Assembly: GCA_003228195.2 (NCBI GenBank)
Contig: QGNO01000002.1
Span: 1 to 64,000, forward strand
From: Chloroflexota bacterium
Lineage (GTDB): Bacteria; Chloroflexota; Dehalococcoidia; Lucifugimonadales; QGNO01
Direction of reading: 5' to 3'
Length of the DNA: 64,000 nt
The translations under genes and the position numbers were made by a program. How positions within the stretch are numbered: position 1 is the first letter of the stretch; each line of letters opens with the position of its first letter. Below, one piece after another: positions 56,058 to 64,000 of the stretch. Under the pieces are notes generated by a model. It was not told where the DNA came from, did no database searches, and was given only the letters and a program-made list of their open reading frames with translations.

Positions 56058-56252
56058 CTATAGTTTCCTCAAGATTTCATCAGCGACATGTTCCCTTCCT
56101 CTTGGAACCATCACTCTAAAAGGACTTGTTTCCGCCCAATCCAAAAGGTTCCCATCCGGGAGAACCCGAGTAGGCAATCCCTCACCCTCTAACAGGTTCT
56201 TCCACATTTCGGCAATTACCAGATTGGGAACTTTCAAGTAATCTACCCACAC
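56058..56252 (-). CDS. DUF2007-like small protein inside the nuo operon
   Basis: A 64-residue protein. The N-terminal half (VPNLVIAEMWKNLLEGEGLPTRVLPDG) is the typical DUF2007 pattern, a small ferredoxin-like regulatory fold also called putative signal-transducing protein, and the C-terminal half ends in VPRGREHVADEILRKL. It starts with GTG four bases after the nuoK stop. Its place between nuoK and nuoL suggests a role in assembly or regulation of the membrane arm, but this is inference. Confidence 0.7.
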   Translation of the reverse strand: MWVDYLKVPNLVIAEMWKNLLEGEGLPTRVLPDGNLLDWAETSPFRVMVPRGREHVADEILRKL

Positions 56253-56256
56253 AATC

Positions 56257-56610
56257 TCACCGCCTCATTAAGTTAACTTCGGTTACATCTATGGTCCGCC
56301 TTGCTCGGTAGACCGTAATAATAATCGCAATGCCCAATGACACCTCGGCCGCAGCGACAGCAATCACGAACATCGATAAAACTTGCCCTGAAAGAACGAA
56401 TTGAACCAAACCGTCGGAAGTCGCCGTAGGATCCACTCGGAGAACAGATGGAGTTATGTACCTAGCCATAGCAACGGCTGCAATAGTCACACCATTAAAC
56501 ATTAGCTCTATCGCCATCAGCATCGTTATCGCGTTTCGCTTAGTCAAAAACCCGTATAGGCCAATGCTAAAAACAACCGCAGACAGTATTAGGACTCTCT
56601 CTAAGGTCAT
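56257..56610 (-). CDS. nuoK: NADH-quinone oxidoreductase subunit K
   Basis: A 117-residue three-helix subunit. LYGFLTKRNAITMLMAIELMFNGVTIA contains the conserved glutamate in helix 2, and FVIAVAAAEVSLGIAIIITVYR that in helix 3, both needed for proton pumping. There is an insertion (residues about 54-70) in the loop between helices 2 and 3. The ATG overlaps the nuoJ stop as ATGA, so the longer frame reaching 56694 is not used. Confidence 0.9.
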   Translation of the reverse strand: MTLERVLILSAVVFSIGLYGFLTKRNAITMLMAIELMFNGVTIAAVAMARYITPSVLRVDPTATSDGLVQFVLSGQVLSMFVIAVAAAEVSLGIAIIITVYRARRTIDVTEVNLMRR

Positions 56611-57131
56611 TGGTCGCGCTCCTTGACCAATACTATGGCTCCAATAATGGCTGCCAATAAGAGCAAAGACACCGCCTCGAAAGCTAGAACCCACTCCTTC
56701 AAAAGGACACTAGCCAACCAAGAAGGCGTATCTGTAAATACCTCGCCCACTTTGGACATAGTGTCGTCAGCAACGACGTTCTGCATAAAGCTCCAATCAG
56801 TGTCCAGCACAACAAATATCATAAGTGCCAAAAACATAGACGATCCAATAAGGGCAGGAAGCCACAATGAATTTGATTTGTTGCCTATTTCTAATTCCTG
56901 CGTCAATAGAACACCGAAAATTATTAGAACGGCTATAGCCCCTACATATACCAATATTTGAACCACCGCAAGAAATTCCGCATTAAGTAACACGAATAGA
57001 CCTGCAATTGCTCCAAAAGCAACCACCAACATGAGGGCAGCTCTAAATAAGTTCTGTAATCTAATCACTAGTATCGAGGACACAACAGTTACAACAGACA
57101 GAATTCCAAAAAGGAAATCTTGTACAATCAT
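56607..57131 (-). CDS. nuoJ: NADH-quinone oxidoreductase subunit J
   Basis: A 174-residue five-helix subunit. LFVLLNAEFLAVVQILVYVGAIAVLIIFGVLL holds the pi-bulge helix 3 signature. The ATG at 57131 overlaps the nuoI stop as ATGA, which fixes the start; an open frame to 57224 lies inside nuoI. Stop overlaps nuoK in the same manner. Confidence 0.9.
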   Translation of the reverse strand: MIVQDFLFGILSVVTVVSSILVIRLQNLFRAALMLVVAFGAIAGLFVLLNAEFLAVVQILVYVGAIAVLIIFGVLLTQELEIGNKSNSLWLPALIGSSMFLALMIFVVLDTDWSFMQNVVADDTMSKVGEVFTDTPSWLASVLLKEWVLAFEAVSLLLLAAIIGAIVLVKERDQ

Positions 57132-57703
57132 TTGGTTTCTTCGCCTTGTTCCAAAGACTCTTCGGCACTCTGAGGCCTCACAGGCATATGATAAGGCCAC
57201 GGTTCTCTGCCTGCATTCTCCCAATCGACCGGGGATTCAGACTGGGAATTATATTGCTGGCTTTCCAACTGAGGGCGGAACCATGTGCTAGGCTTTTTAT
57301 CAGCCTTAATCAATCTATCTTTAGTAATCACCAAATCCTTCCTACTATATTGTCCTTCCTCAAAACCACTGCCCATAAACAAGGCATCGTACGGGCAAGC
57401 TTCCACACATAAACCACAGAACATACACCTTCCAATGTCTATATCAAACACATCGATAGCGTATTCCTGACCTTCTGATACGTGCTCGCCTCCTGGATGT
57501 GTGACGATTTTTATTATGCCAAGAGGGCAGTATTTAGCGCAGCTGGCGCAACCAGTGCATCGTTCCTCGTACCAGGTAAATTCTTCACCTCTAAATCGCG
57601 GGTGCTGAGCAACCCGCTCCTCAGGATACTGAACGGTAAAAGGCTTCCTGAAGAAATTCCTCATCGTTACCGTCAAGCCTTTTAATATACCTAAGCCATA
57701 CAT
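57128..57703 (-). CDS. nuoI: NADH-quinone oxidoreductase subunit I (2 x 4Fe-4S)
   Basis: A 191-residue subunit of the connecting module with two ferredoxin-type clusters, CTGCASCAKYCPLGI and CMFCGLCVEACPYDA, which carry electrons N6a and N6b to NuoB. The C-terminal 60 residues are a proline- and glutamine-rich tail beyond the usual core. It starts two bases after nuoH. Confidence 0.93.
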   Translation of the reverse strand: MYGLGILKGLTVTMRNFFRKPFTVQYPEERVAQHPRFRGEEFTWYEERCTGCASCAKYCPLGIIKIVTHPGGEHVSEGQEYAIDVFDIDIGRCMFCGLCVEACPYDALFMGSGFEEGQYSRKDLVITKDRLIKADKKPSTWFRPQLESQQYNSQSESPVDWENAGREPWPYHMPVRPQSAEESLEQGEETK

Positions 57704-57705
57704 AA

Positions 57706-58977
57706 TTAAGTTCCCTTTATAACCCTTGTAACGTTCGCAACTTTTGTAGATTCCCTGGCATCCATCCCAGTAATCTTAGCCAGTCCAATTACTGCTACTA
57801 TGGCCACTACCACATTTATGCCGGCCATTATCCACATATCGCTGGTTGTCAGATCCATGCTGACGCCGCTCGAGTCAGTAATTTGGTCGCCAAGTAACAA
57901 TACCTCAGCAGCTACAACGAATATGTTGATAAGACTAAGCGGAAGCAAGAATTTCCATGCGTAGGCCATTATTTGATCAATGCGCAGCCTAGGCAAAGTA
58001 GCCCTTATCCAAATAAATATGAAAGCGAAGAAGAAAAGCTTAAGCAAAAACCAAACGTGCGATGGTAAGAACGGGCCTTCCCATCCTTTTAGAAACAAAG
58101 TAGCTATCAAGGCAGAAGTAATAAGAACTGCCCCAAATTCCGCTGCCTGGAACACTCCAAATTTCATCCCGCTATATTCAGTATGATATCCGGCTATTAT
58201 TTCACCTTCAGCCTCGACCTGATCAAAAGGAGATCGGTTCATTTCAGCAGAGCTACCGGCAATAAAGACGAAAAATGCCAACGGCTGAACAAATATGAAT
58301 GGGACTTTCTGAGCCTCAACTATACCAACCAAAGACATAGTGCCTGCCATCATAACTATCCCAACCACTGAAAGGACTACGGGAATTTCATAGCTAATTA
58401 ACTGAGCAACAGCCCGCATACCACCAAACATCGCGTACCGATTGGCTGACGCTAGACCGGCCATAAACATTGCTAGTGTGTTAACGCCAGTTATTGCAAA
58501 TACATATAAAATGCCTATATTCAAATCCACTACAAACGAGTCTTTTCCGAACGGTAAAACCGCTAAAACCAGTATTCCAGAAGACATCATCACTACCGGG
58601 GCCAAATTAAATATCCAACGATCCGCACCTGCTGGAACAAGATCCTCCTTAGTCATAAGCTTTATGCCATCCGCAAGCGGCTGCAAAATACCGAAGGGAC
58701 CGACACGATTTGGTCCGATTCTTCCCTGAAATTTGGCTAAAACACGACGGTCTACGTACGTATAAAGCGCGGCGAATACCAAATAAACATTTACTATCAA
58801 AAGAATGACACTAAGCCCAGCCATTACATAAGCGAGCCATTCCAGCCCACCGGGGAGCAAACCGTCCTTAACTGCTACTGCTCCAACTGGGGTGCATTGC
58901 TCAGCATTACCAGGATTAGCTGCCCAAAAACAGTAGACATTCCTGAATATCACATTGCTCTCAAGCAAAGAATTCAT
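57706..58977 (-). CDS. nuoH: NADH-quinone oxidoreductase subunit H
   Basis: A 423-residue membrane subunit at the quinone entry site. YVDRRVLAKFQGRIGPNRVGPFGILQPLADGIKLMTKED and SPFDQVEAEGEIIAGYHTEYSGMKFG are the two hallmark stretches, the second lining the quinone channel. About 40 extra residues precede the first helix. ATG overlaps the nuoD stop as TAATG. Confidence 0.93.
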   Translation of the reverse strand: MNSLLESNVIFRNVYCFWAANPGNAEQCTPVGAVAVKDGLLPGGLEWLAYVMAGLSVILLIVNVYLVFAALYTYVDRRVLAKFQGRIGPNRVGPFGILQPLADGIKLMTKEDLVPAGADRWIFNLAPVVMMSSGILVLAVLPFGKDSFVVDLNIGILYVFAITGVNTLAMFMAGLASANRYAMFGGMRAVAQLISYEIPVVLSVVGIVMMAGTMSLVGIVEAQKVPFIFVQPLAFFVFIAGSSAEMNRSPFDQVEAEGEIIAGYHTEYSGMKFGVFQAAEFGAVLITSALIATLFLKGWEGPFLPSHVWFLLKLFFFAFIFIWIRATLPRLRIDQIMAYAWKFLLPLSLINIFVVAAEVLLLGDQITDSSGVSMDLTTSDMWIMAGINVVVAIVAVIGLAKITGMDARESTKVANVTRVIKGT

Positions 58978-60077
58978 TACCTGTCTACCTCACCCATATT
59001 TATGTCAATACTACCCAATGTGACGATCATATCGGCTAGCTTCCATCCAACTAACATCTCCTTAATCGCAGACAAATTCAGTAAAGAGGGTGAGCGTATC
59101 TTGCATCTGTATGGAGCTATACCTCCATCGCTTACCAAATAAAACCCCAACTCACCTTTCGGAGATTCAACCCGTCCATAGGCATCTCCAGCAGGTGGCC
59201 TATACAGATATGGGACATTGGCCCGAACGGGACCTGGGGCAATCTGTTTAAAACATTGATTGAGTATTCGCAAACTCTCCCTCATCTCTTGAAGCCTTAT
59301 GTAAAATCGATCAAAGTTATCGCCCTGTTCTCCTACAGGAATGTCAAAGTCGAATCTATCGTAAATCTCATATGGGTCGACCTTACGAAGATCCCAAGAA
59401 AATCCAGTCGAGCGAAGAACCGGTCCAGTAATGGAGGCGTTCAATGCCTGCTCCTTGCTAACAGTGTTCCCTCCCTTTAGTCTCATGAGCAATATTTCAT
59501 TACCAACCAGGAATTGTTCGTACTCATCTATGTAATATGGCATCTCTTCTAAAAATGTCTTGAATGCAGGCCAGAAGTCTTCAGGCGCATCTTGGAAAAC
59601 GCCACCCACCCTCATATAACTCACTGTAATTCTCGCACCACATAGCATCTCAAACAGATCCAAGATTTTCTCCCTCTCACGGAAACAATACATTAGGGGG
59701 GTAGCCAAAGCTCCCAGATCATTCAGCAAGAATCCTGTGGCCACCAAGTGACTAGCAATACGTTGTAATTCCGCAGCTATTGTCCTTAAGTAGCTACCTC
59801 TTTCAGGAACTTGAACCTCTGACAATTTTTCACATGCTAAAACATAAGCCTGATTATTTATCATAGATGAAACGTAATCCAAACGATCCGTTAGAGTTAT
59901 TACTTGAGTGTAAGTTCTTTCTTCCGCCAGTTTCTCAGACCCACGATGAAGGTAACCGAAAACTGGCTCCAGGTCGACTATAAGTTCGCCGTCAAAAGTT
60001 ACCCTGAGTCGAAAAACACCGTGGGTACTCGGGTGTTGGGGTCCAACGTTGACTGTTATCGGCTCACTTAATGACAT
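58977..60077 (-). CDS. nuoD: NADH-quinone oxidoreductase subunit D (49-kDa)
   Basis: A 366-residue subunit forming the quinone pocket with NuoB. NVGPQHPSTHGVFRLRVTFDGE contains the pocket histidine, DYVSSMINNQAYVLACEKL follows, and the C-terminal SPSLLNLSAIKEMLVGWKLADMIVTLGSID closes the site with the final GEVDR. It is a separate gene from nuoC, not a fused nuoCD. Its stop overlaps nuoH. Confidence 0.94.
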   Translation of the reverse strand: MSLSEPITVNVGPQHPSTHGVFRLRVTFDGELIVDLEPVFGYLHRGSEKLAEERTYTQVITLTDRLDYVSSMINNQAYVLACEKLSEVQVPERGSYLRTIAAELQRIASHLVATGFLLNDLGALATPLMYCFREREKILDLFEMLCGARITVSYMRVGGVFQDAPEDFWPAFKTFLEEMPYYIDEYEQFLVGNEILLMRLKGGNTVSKEQALNASITGPVLRSTGFSWDLRKVDPYEIYDRFDFDIPVGEQGDNFDRFYIRLQEMRESLRILNQCFKQIAPGPVRANVPYLYRPPAGDAYGRVESPKGELGFYLVSDGGIAPYRCKIRSPSLLNLSAIKEMLVGWKLADMIVTLGSIDINMGEVDR

Positions 60078-60086
60078 ATTTTCAGC

Positions 60087-60539
60087 CTACCTTGGCGGTT
60101 CCAAATAATCCCTTCTCAAGGGATGTCCTTCATACCCATCCCATAGCATGATTCGCTTAAGATTGGGGTGCCCTTGGAAAGTCACTCCCATCAAATCCCA
60201 TATCTCCCTTTCCTGAAAGTCAGCCCCTTGCCAAATGCTTATAACTGATGGCAGAGCGGGATTATCTCTGCCATAAACCTTCGCCTTAAACACGATACTA
60301 AGATTCTCTGAAGTAGACGTGAGATGGTAAACAATCTCGAAATGATCAATGTAATCAACTGCAGATATCGAATTCAACAAGTCGAACTTCATCCCCGGCG
60401 CTGTTGACAAATATTTTGATACGTCCAATACGGATTCCGGAGCTATCCACAAATCTGACCGCTTCCAACCCTTAACCGCATCAGGGCAAGCTACTTCAAT
60501 TCGCTGTGCCAACGATTCTCCAGTCAAGTAAGTTAGCAT
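60087..60539 (-). CDS. nuoC: NADH-quinone oxidoreductase subunit C (30-kDa)
   Basis: A 150-residue subunit of the connecting arm. The family signature is DFQEREIWDLMGVTFQGHPNLKRIMLWDGYEGHPLRRDY at the C-terminus. It lies between nuoB and nuoD with short gaps of three and nine bases. Confidence 0.93.
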   Translation of the reverse strand: MLTYLTGESLAQRIEVACPDAVKGWKRSDLWIAPESVLDVSKYLSTAPGMKFDLLNSISAVDYIDHFEIVYHLTSTSENLSIVFKAKVYGRDNPALPSVISIWQGADFQEREIWDLMGVTFQGHPNLKRIMLWDGYEGHPLRRDYLEPPR

Positions 60540-60542
60540 TTA

Positions 60543-61163
60543 CTAACCACCGGCAGGCTTTCTAGTTAAGCTATATTTCTTGATTTTTTCATGTAATTGC
60601 ATAATTCCATATAGAAGAGCGTCAGGGCGTGGAGGACACCCTGGGACATAAACATCAACTGGGATTATGTGATTTACACCAGGCACAACACTGTAAGACT
60701 GATAATAAGGACCACCGCTAGTTGCACAAACACCCATTGAAATAACCCATTTAGGTTCCGCCATTTGGTCATAAATCCTCTTTATCGCTTCGGCCATTTT
60801 CCAGGTAACAGTGCCGGCAACTATCATAAGGTCAGCTTGTCTCGGGGAAGGCCTAAACACTTCCATCCCAAATCTCGCTATGTCGAAACGGGACATGGCA
60901 CTTGCCATCATCTCAAACGCACAACATGCCAAGCCAAAAGCTAGCGGCCAAACTGCCGACCTGCGCCCCCAGTTAAGTAGTGCGTCGACAGAAGTAACAA
61001 CGACGTTGTGACCAATATCATCTGGCACCTCAAGAAGCGGCTCAGCAAGCGGAGTAAGAGATGTATCTTTCAAATCCTGTATCCGACCACCTTCCTCCCT
61101 ATCCAACTCCCAAGTAGTCGCATGAAGCGGAATTCTTTTGCCATTTTCCATATGTTCTGACAT
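60543..61163 (-). CDS. nuoB: NADH-quinone oxidoreductase subunit B (N2 cluster)
   Basis: A 206-residue subunit carrying the terminal 4Fe-4S cluster N2. The ligands are the tandem cysteines in [21 protein letters not shown], then [15 protein letters not shown] and [17 protein letters not shown] basic and acidic N-terminal stretch of about 40 residues precedes the core. GGGAG upstream of the ATG at 61163 favours this start over one at 61199, which would overlap nuoA. Confidence 0.93.
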   Translation of the reverse strand: MSEHMENGKRIPLHATTWELDREEGGRIQDLKDTSLTPLAEPLLEVPDDIGHNVVVTSVDALLNWGRRSAVWPLAFGLACCAFEMMASAMSRFDIARFGMEVFRPSPRQADLMIVAGTVTWKMAEAIKRIYDQMAEPKWVISMGVCATSGGPYYQSYSVVPGVNHIIPVDVYVPGCPPRPDALLYGIMQLHEKIKKYSLTRKPAGG

Positions 61164-61168
61164 TGAGT

Positions 61169-61555
61169 TTACTCCCATTCCAAAGCACGTTTGCGCCAAG
61201 CATAAGCTAAACCTACAACCAAAATAAGCACAAATATCAGCATCTCTACAAGCGCAAAAAGACCGAGTGACTGATATTTAACTGCCCAGGGGTATATGAA
61301 AACTGTCTCCACGTCGAATATCACGAAGAGCAACGCATAAACATAATACCGAAAGTTAAACTGAGCCCAGCTACCCTTACCAATCGGTTCTACCCCACAT
61401 TCGTAAACTTGACTCTTCACTGGATTAGGTTTATTAGGGCGCAGCCTTATAAACGACGCAAGCCATGATAGCAGGAGCATGCTGGCGGGAATAACGACGG
61501 CAATCACTGAGAGAATTGCAACAAGACCATACTGCTGGAAATAATTGTCGAGCAT
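61169..61555 (-). CDS. nuoA: NADH-quinone oxidoreductase subunit A
   Basis: A 128-residue three-helix subunit. [45 protein letters not shown] is the diagnostic stretch with the quinone-side cysteine loop. First gene of the nuo operon; the promoter lies just upstream. Confidence 0.93.
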   Translation of the reverse strand: MLDNYFQQYGLVAILSVIAVVIPASMLLLSWLASFIRLRPNKPNPVKSQVYECGVEPIGKGSWAQFNFRYYVYALLFVIFDVETVFIYPWAVKYQSLGLFALVEMLIFVLILVVGLAYAWRKRALEWE

Positions 61556-61588
61556 ATACTTTAAATCGGCTTTGTCTAAGCCTGCTAC

Positions 61589-61618
61589 ACTTTATCACGT
61601 GATTTCTTTCGCTTTCAA
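61589..61618 (-). promoter_or_regulatory. Promoter of the nuo operon
   Basis: Read on the minus strand: TTGAAA (61618-61613), an 18-base spacer, and TAAAGT (61594-61589). Transcription would start near 61583, about 28 bases before the nuoA ATG. A 10-bp perfect palindrome ATCACGTGAT at 61594-61603 overlaps the spacer and the -10. Confidence 0.4.
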
Positions 61619-61755
61619 GTAGAATATAAGCGGTAGAGCGGTAGGTTGTACTTATTTCGTTGACGTTTACTTTTTGTCGACGCTACCAATAACAAGTGCA
61701 ACACTGATTTGGTCGCCTTATCACTAGTTTTGGATTTGAACAGAGTTGGCGAATA

Positions 61756-62727
61756 ATGGCACTTTTGGAAATCGAAAACTTATACGTGCGTTTCGACACA
61801 AAAGATGGTCCTATTCATGCGGTCAACGGGGTAGACCTTGCGATTGAAGAAAATACAATCATTGCGATGGTCGGAGAAAGCGGGTCTGGGAAATCAGTTA
61901 CAGCACTATCGTCAGTCGGGTTGTTACCATTTCCAGGTAAGATATTGTCAGGGAAGGTCACTCTCGAAGGCATCAATATCTTGAAACTAGGGGCAAAGGA
62001 ACTGAGGCAGATACGTGGGCCTAAAATCGGAATGGTGTTCCAAGACCCTAGAGCTTCGCTAAATCCTATAATTCCAATAGGTACACAAGTGAAAGAAGTC
62101 CTGCTTGCCCATACAAATATGACTGACGGCCAAGCAGTTGAGTATTCCCTTAAGCTCATGGCAGACGTGGGCCTGCCGGACCCAGGCAAGCTATTAGCCC
62201 AGTTCCCATTTCAGCTCAGCGGGGGTATGTGCCAACGGGTGATGCTATCTATAGCACTTGCACTGAAGCCCAAGCTTCTAATCGCGGATGAACCAACCTC
62301 GAATCTAGACTCAACTCTGCAAGCCGGGATACTTCACCAACTAAAAAAGCTAAAAGAAGAACATGGCACTGCAATCCTGTTAATCACCCACGACATGGGT
62401 GTTGTGGCGCAAATGGCAGATTCAGTGGCAGTCATGTACGGAGGCATCATAGTCGAACAGTCCGATAGTCTTAATCTTTTTAAGAAACCCTCTCACCCTT
62501 ATACAGAAGGTCTATTCAAATCGTTGCCTAGACTAGATGACCCTGAAAAGAGGTTGGCTACAATGAAAGGGAACCCTCCTGAATCAGGAGCATTACATGA
62601 CGAATGTCCATTCATTTCACGATGCTATAAGGTCACTAATGTATGTCGTACTAGCCCCAAGCCAGCTCTTCGATCAATCGGGGGAAATCACAAAGTTGCC
62701 TGCTTCAACGAGATCCAGTATGACTGA
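61756..62727 (+). CDS. Dipeptide/oligopeptide ABC transporter ATP-binding protein
   Basis: A 323-residue OppD/DppD-type ATPase. Walker A is GESGSGKSV, the Q-loop GMVFQDPRASLNPI, the signature LSGGMCQRV, Walker B LLIADEPTSNLD and the H-loop LITHDMG. The C-terminal oligopeptide-transporter extension holds cysteines in DECPFISRCYKVTNVC and KVACF. No permease, binding protein or second ATPase gene is beside it, so its partners must be encoded elsewhere. The start is the ATG at 61756. Confidence 0.9.
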   Translation: MALLEIENLYVRFDTKDGPIHAVNGVDLAIEENTIIAMVGESGSGKSVTALSSVGLLPFPGKILSGKVTLEGINILKLGAKELRQIRGPKIGMVFQDPRASLNPIIPIGTQVKEVLLAHTNMTDGQAVEYSLKLMADVGLPDPGKLLAQFPFQLSGGMCQRVMLSIALALKPKLLIADEPTSNLDSTLQAGILHQLKKLKEEHGTAILLITHDMGVVAQMADSVAVMYGGIIVEQSDSLNLFKKPSHPYTEGLFKSLPRLDDPEKRLATMKGNPPESGALHDECPFISRCYKVTNVCRTSPKPALRSIGGNHKVACFNEIQYD

Positions 62728-63748
62728 CTTTTGTCTGTTGTTTCTGATCGTTGTGAATTATATCTACGATCGTTGTTTCGATAACAAATTCATCGCTTAA
62801 AGAACTAGTCTTAATAGCAATATCTGCATCCAGTAATTTTCGATATGCCGCTGTTAGGCTTTTTGAGTCGTGCCGCCGAGCCTGCGCAAGCGTACGGTCA
62901 ACTGCAAATCCTGGCCTTAACCCTAATCGTTGGGCGAGACTATTCCCTCTTACATTGTTCTTAATTAAGCTCTTTGCAAGCAAAATCAACCGCAATTGAC
63001 GAGCTATCATTGTCAATATGTAGGAAACGTGTTTTCCATCTTCACTTAAGTTCCTCACCGACTGAATAGACTCAAATGACCTTCCCTCTAAGATTGCGTC
63101 TACTAATTTGAAAACATTTGCGTCCTGGAATCGTGGCACCAACAGCTTTATCGTCTCTTCATTAATGTGATCTGTACCAGCGTACAAAGTTAGTTTCTGC
63201 AATTCATTTTCCATCATCCACAGGTTCGAGCCAATAAATTCGATTAATGCGTTAGTAGCAGATGGTGTAATCTTGGAACTTAGTTCTGAAACCCGGTTAT
63301 TTACCCATCGCCTCAGATTCTCTCCGATCAATGGTCGAAATTGCTTAACCTCAGAACATTTCATAATTTCTTCGACAACTGGGCTATTTCGATTGAGATT
63401 GATCTCCGTAAAAACAATTATAGTAGTCTCAGGAATAAGTTCTAACGATTCTGAGACTCGCTCCCAGTCAGCGAGAACTTCATCATACTTGTGACTGCGC
63501 TTTCGGACCCTAGGTCCTCGCGAAGATACTTCGAATTGAGCAAGCAGTGACTCTACAACAACAAGTCTCTTTTCAGCTAGAAATGGTATTACGCTACCAA
63601 CTTCCATTAAGTGGCGAGCTTTCAGCCCTGAACCATCGAGAAAAGTCGTGTTTGCATCCCTGACATCCTCGTGCCCAAGACTTTCCAACAAGCCTTTCAA
63701 AAACTGTTTCTTAGAGAAGTCATCTTCTCCATAAATTACGTAAATCAA
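62705..63748 (-). CDS. holA: DNA polymerase III delta subunit
   Basis: A 347-residue clamp-loader subunit. The opening MIYVIYGEDDFSKKQFLKGL, SVIPFLAEKRLVVVESLL and the mid-protein ALIEFIGSNLWMMENELQKLTLYAG followed by ILTMIARQLRLILLAK are typical of the HolA family. It loads the sliding clamp at the replication fork. Its end overlaps the end of the convergent ATP-binding-protein gene by 23 bases. Confidence 0.9.
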   Translation of the reverse strand: MIYVIYGEDDFSKKQFLKGLLESLGHEDVRDANTTFLDGSGLKARHLMEVGSVIPFLAEKRLVVVESLLAQFEVSSRGPRVRKRSHKYDEVLADWERVSESLELIPETTIIVFTEINLNRNSPVVEEIMKCSEVKQFRPLIGENLRRWVNNRVSELSSKITPSATNALIEFIGSNLWMMENELQKLTLYAGTDHINEETIKLLVPRFQDANVFKLVDAILEGRSFESIQSVRNLSEDGKHVSYILTMIARQLRLILLAKSLIKNNVRGNSLAQRLGLRPGFAVDRTLAQARRHDSKSLTAAYRKLLDADIAIKTSSLSDEFVIETTIVDIIHNDQKQQTKVSHTGSR

Positions 63749-63791
63749 TTCACCTACCCTGCACGCTTATATGGGTCTCAACAACCCTTCG

Positions 63792-63820
63792 TTGACATAC
63801 AAAACGGCTTACTCTAATCT
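63792..63820 (+). promoter_or_regulatory. Promoter for the protein kinase gene
   Basis: A perfect -35 TTGACA at 63792-63797, a 17-base spacer, and TAATCT at 63815-63820. Transcription would start near 63827, leaving an 86-base leader to the kinase ATG. It lies in the divergent region with holA. Confidence 0.5.
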
Positions 63821-63912
63821 TATTTCACGAGACTATCTCATATTTTTCCATGACCCGTATATACCTTATATCAGATTAAGAATTAAGCAGCTAACTAGTC
63901 CAAATAACTTTT

Positions 63913-64000
63913 ATGAATTCAGGTAACACCATCAGATACGAAACAAATGAACAATTGGGGACTTCTGGGGTTTCTTCAGTGTTCAAAGGCACTGACATTA
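63913..64000 (+). CDS. Ser/Thr protein kinase, N-terminal fragment cut by the window end
   Basis: The last 88 bases open an ATG frame of 29 residues, MNSGNTIRYETNEQLGTSGV then SSVFKGTDI. The pattern Y-E-x(3)-LG-x-S-G-x(2)-S-V-F-K-G-x-D is the start of a Hanks-type kinase: the ATP-binding glycine loop plus the following strand. The third glycine is replaced by serine. The rest of the gene lies beyond the window. Confidence 0.6.
   Translation, partial: MNSGNTIRYETNEQLGTSGVSSVFKGTDI

Noticed and set aside
57132-57224. Longer N-terminus for nuoJ
   Set aside because: It would read through nuoI; the ATGA overlap at 57128-57131 gives a normal family start.
62218-62235. Cysteine in the ABC signature (LSGGMCQR) as an unusual change
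   Set aside because: The same variant is common in OppD/DppD-type ATPases, so it is not notable.

Overview
The window is bacterial chromosome, moderately AT-rich and densely coded. No rRNA or tRNA gene, CRISPR array or transposase was seen. The gene content fits a Chloroflexota bacterium, most likely a free-living marine lineage of the SAR202/Dehalococcoidia type. That placement is inferred from the many paralogous catabolic enzymes, the 11-subunit complex I, and a T-box-controlled citramalate synthase; no marker phylogeny was possible.

Layout. (1) 1-10175: a cell-surface glycan block with two large multi-spanning membrane proteins of the YfhO/PTPS-related type, a GT2 glycosyltransferase, a Wzx-like flippase, a Dpm1-like polyprenol-phosphate glycosyltransferase and a mannose-6-phosphate-isomerase-type cupin. 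The first gene runs in from outside the window and carries an exact in-frame 48-bp tandem duplication plus three internal repeats of about 197 residues. (2) 10307-28557: a catabolic block with two hydantoinase/dihydropyrimidinase-like enzymes, an MDR dehydrogenase, a DapA-type aldolase, an amidohydrolase, three MFS carriers, a cupin, a large TPP enzyme, an SDR, an isochorismatase-like hydrolase, a phosphotriesterase-like hydrolase, an M28-like peptidase with a PqqD/winged-helix-like tail, and a split ComD/ComE-type 2-oxoacid decarboxylase. (3) 28568-42924: acyl-CoA dehydrogenase, SRPBCC protein, lipoate-ligase-like protein, S9 peptidase, serine-glyoxylate-type aminotransferase, SDR, a translationally coupled glcDEF operon, a URO-D-like protein, a methyltransferase, a DinB-like protein and threonine dehydratase.

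(4) 43081-51092: central metabolism. A T-box leader, probably isoleucine-specific, precedes citramalate synthase. Next come a TM2 protein, an acyl-CoA carboxylase beta subunit, malate dehydrogenase, a class III aminotransferase, a NUDIX hydrolase and NAD kinase. (5) 51128-61555 on the minus strand: nuoABCDHIJK-(DUF2007-like)-LMN, a complex I operon with no nuoEFG. (6) 61756-64000: a lone OppD/DppD-type ATPase, holA, and the first codons of a Ser/Thr protein kinase that continues past the window.

The pieces most worth following up are the near-perfect dyad over the start codon of the SDR gene at 18606, the amidohydrolase/M28-like/TPP-decarboxylase cluster at 23842-28557 with its altered peptidase motif, the T-box, the dyad over the mdh -35 box, and the repeat architecture of the first gene. 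Promoter, operator and terminator calls are by eye.
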